From the NCBI GenBank assembly GCA_050010115.1, contig JBEKLQ010000099.1, forward strand, positions 1 through 15,665: a stretch of DNA of 15,665 nucleotides. Reading direction: 5' to 3'. A program made the translations under genes and the position numbers. Source of the stretch: JAKACA01 sp050010115. GTDB lineage: Bacteria; Actinomycetota; Acidimicrobiia; Acidimicrobiales; Bog-793. Within the stretch, counting starts at the first letter, position 1. Every line of letters begins with the position of its first letter. Below are positions 15,014-15,665 of this stretch, one piece after another. The notes beneath the pieces were generated by a model. The model had not been told where the DNA came from. It saw nothing but the letters and a program-made list of their open reading frames with translations, and did not search any database.

Positions 15014-15279
15014 CGCTCCTCCTTCCGAGGTTCACGCCCCACACGGTGCACTTTCGGCATCAGCTTCTTCCCCGAAGGGTGTGCAGCAGTAGGGCCGAAC
15101 GTCCCATACAGGCCCGCCGTGGGTCACGAATCAGTACCTGACCAGGAAGGCGCCATCGATTGGACCTTCGCCAGCGCCAAGTCCGGACCTTCGGCCCTAG
15201 GCGAGCCAACCCGCCCAGGGGCAAGATGCCCGTAGCTCAGCGGATGGTCCGTCTGAGCCGTGGAGGGTGGCGAGCAGCC
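15014..15279. promoter_or_regulatory. Divergent intergenic region between antiporter and second decarboxylase
   Basis: This 266-bp stretch must carry the promoters for both divergent genes. I see no convincing -35/-10 pair. An imperfect stem-loop (TGCAC and TTTCGG with CCGAAG and GTGCA, 15047-15085, 3-base bulge) lies in the antiporter leader. A 9-bp inverted repeat AGGGCCGAA/TTCGGCCCT occurs at 15091-15099 and 15190-15198. A 9-bp direct repeat GGACCTTCG occurs at 15162-15170 and 15185-15193, 23 bp apart or about two helical turns, as expected for two bound regulator copies. All are candidates only. Confidence 0.4.
15229..15258 (+). promoter_or_regulatory. tRNA-Arg-like 5' half forming a hairpin in the decarboxylase leader
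   Basis: CCCGTAGCTCAGCGGAT (15229-15245) reads like the acceptor end and D-arm of a bacterial tRNA-Arg, and GTCTGA at 15251-15256 continues in register with an anticodon stem. No T-arm (GTTCGA) or acceptor 3' strand follows, so it is not a functional tRNA. The same bases fold as GCTCAG-CGGA/TCCG-CTGAGC (15235-15258, loop TGG, one bulged T). The fold ends four bases before the ribosome site of the decarboxylase. It may be a tRNA remnant, a regulatory hairpin, or chance. Confidence 0.4.
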
Positions 15280-15665
15280 ATGAAGTCAGTAGGCAACCTT
15301 CCCGTACTCGTCGTGCACGACCCGAGCGAGGCCGGCGCGACGATCCGCAGCGCCATCAAGCACATCGTGAAGGAGCTCGAGGCGCTCGGTTTCAGCGTGA
15401 TCGAGGCCGAGGACCACTCGGACGGGATGCTCGCGATCAAGGCACATCCCGACCTCGGCGCCATCCTGGTCGGATGGGCCGAGGGACTCGGGCGACCTTC
15501 TGACGAGCGAGAACCGGTCGAACTGCTCGCGCTCGCCCAGGCCCGATTCGACCAGCTTCCTGTCTTCCTCATGACCGAGGGCCTCTCGATCGAGGACATG
15601 ACACCGGAGATCGCCGCCTCGCTCACGGGTTCGATCTGGCTGACGGAGGACTCTCCGGAATGGAT
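15280..15665 (+). CDS. Second Orn/Lys/Arg decarboxylase paralogue, N-terminal wing domain (3' end outside window)
   Basis: The frame opens at ATG 15280 and runs to the window edge without a stop (128 codons). The visible part matches the receiver-like wing domain of inducible basic amino acid decarboxylases: LPVLVVHDPSEAGATIRSAI, a strand ending LGAILVGW, LALAQARFDQLPVFLMTEG, and SIWLTEDSPEW, where the family usually has FWLHEDTP-like text just before the PLP domain. The complete paralogue in this window has WLHEDTPSF at the same place. The catalytic lysine lies beyond the edge, so activity cannot be judged. GGAGGGTGG at 15262-15270 is the ribosome site, nine bases before the start. It is transcribed away from the antiporter, which places the transporter between two decarboxylases. 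Confidence 0.82.
   Translation, partial: MKSVGNLPVLVVHDPSEAGATIRSAIKHIVKELEALGFSVIEAEDHSDGMLAIKAHPDLGAILVGWAEGLGRPSDEREPVELLALAQARFDQLPVFLMTEGLSIEDMTPEIAASLTGSIWLTEDSPEW

Noticed and set aside
15226..15300. Intact tRNA gene
   Set aside because: The D-arm is imperfect, and neither a T-arm nor a closing acceptor strand is present.

Overview
The window comes from a high-GC chromosome with strong G/C bias in third codon positions, GTG starts, AGGAGG-type ribosome sites and an F420-type LLM oxidoreductase. Together these suggest an actinobacterium (Actinomycetota, perhaps a deep branch such as Acidimicrobiia or Thermoleophilia); the phylum is inferred from style, not proven. No complete rRNA or tRNA gene, CRISPR array or insertion sequence is visible.

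Region 1 (1-3646, plus strand): the 3' part of a gene for a molybdenum hydroxylase in which the [2Fe-2S] subunit is fused to the molybdopterin subunit. Its stop codon overlaps the start of an SsnA-type amidohydrolase. This pairing is known from selenium-associated purine hydroxylase clusters. The SsnA-like protein is odd: its N-terminal subdomain is replaced by seven collagen-like hexapeptides encoded by an 18-bp tandem repeat.

Region 2 (3826-10790, minus strand, converging on region 1): a tightly packed purine-catabolism operon. In transcription order it holds a small protein of unknown function, a 43-residue hydrophobic microprotein, adenine deaminase, then the FAD, [2Fe-2S] and Mo subunits of a PucC/PucE/PucD-type xanthine dehydrogenase, and an LLM-class flavin/F420 oxidoreductase. 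From adenine deaminase onward, junctions overlap or are 5 bp or less. Adenine deaminase would make hypoxanthine, which the dehydrogenase would oxidise to xanthine and urate. The locus therefore carries two different molybdenum hydroxylases back to back.

Region 3 (10910-15665): an amino-acid decarboxylase/antiporter module. A complete PLP-dependent Orn/Lys/Arg decarboxylase lies downstream of a GadC-like antiporter whose C-terminus ends in nine glutamates, and two strong hairpins separate them. A second decarboxylase paralogue, cut by the window edge, is transcribed divergently from the antiporter. Its leader holds a hairpin and a stretch resembling the 5' half of a tRNA-Arg. The module looks like an amino acid/amine exchange system for acid resistance, polyamine production or energy gain; the substrate cannot be fixed from sequence alone.
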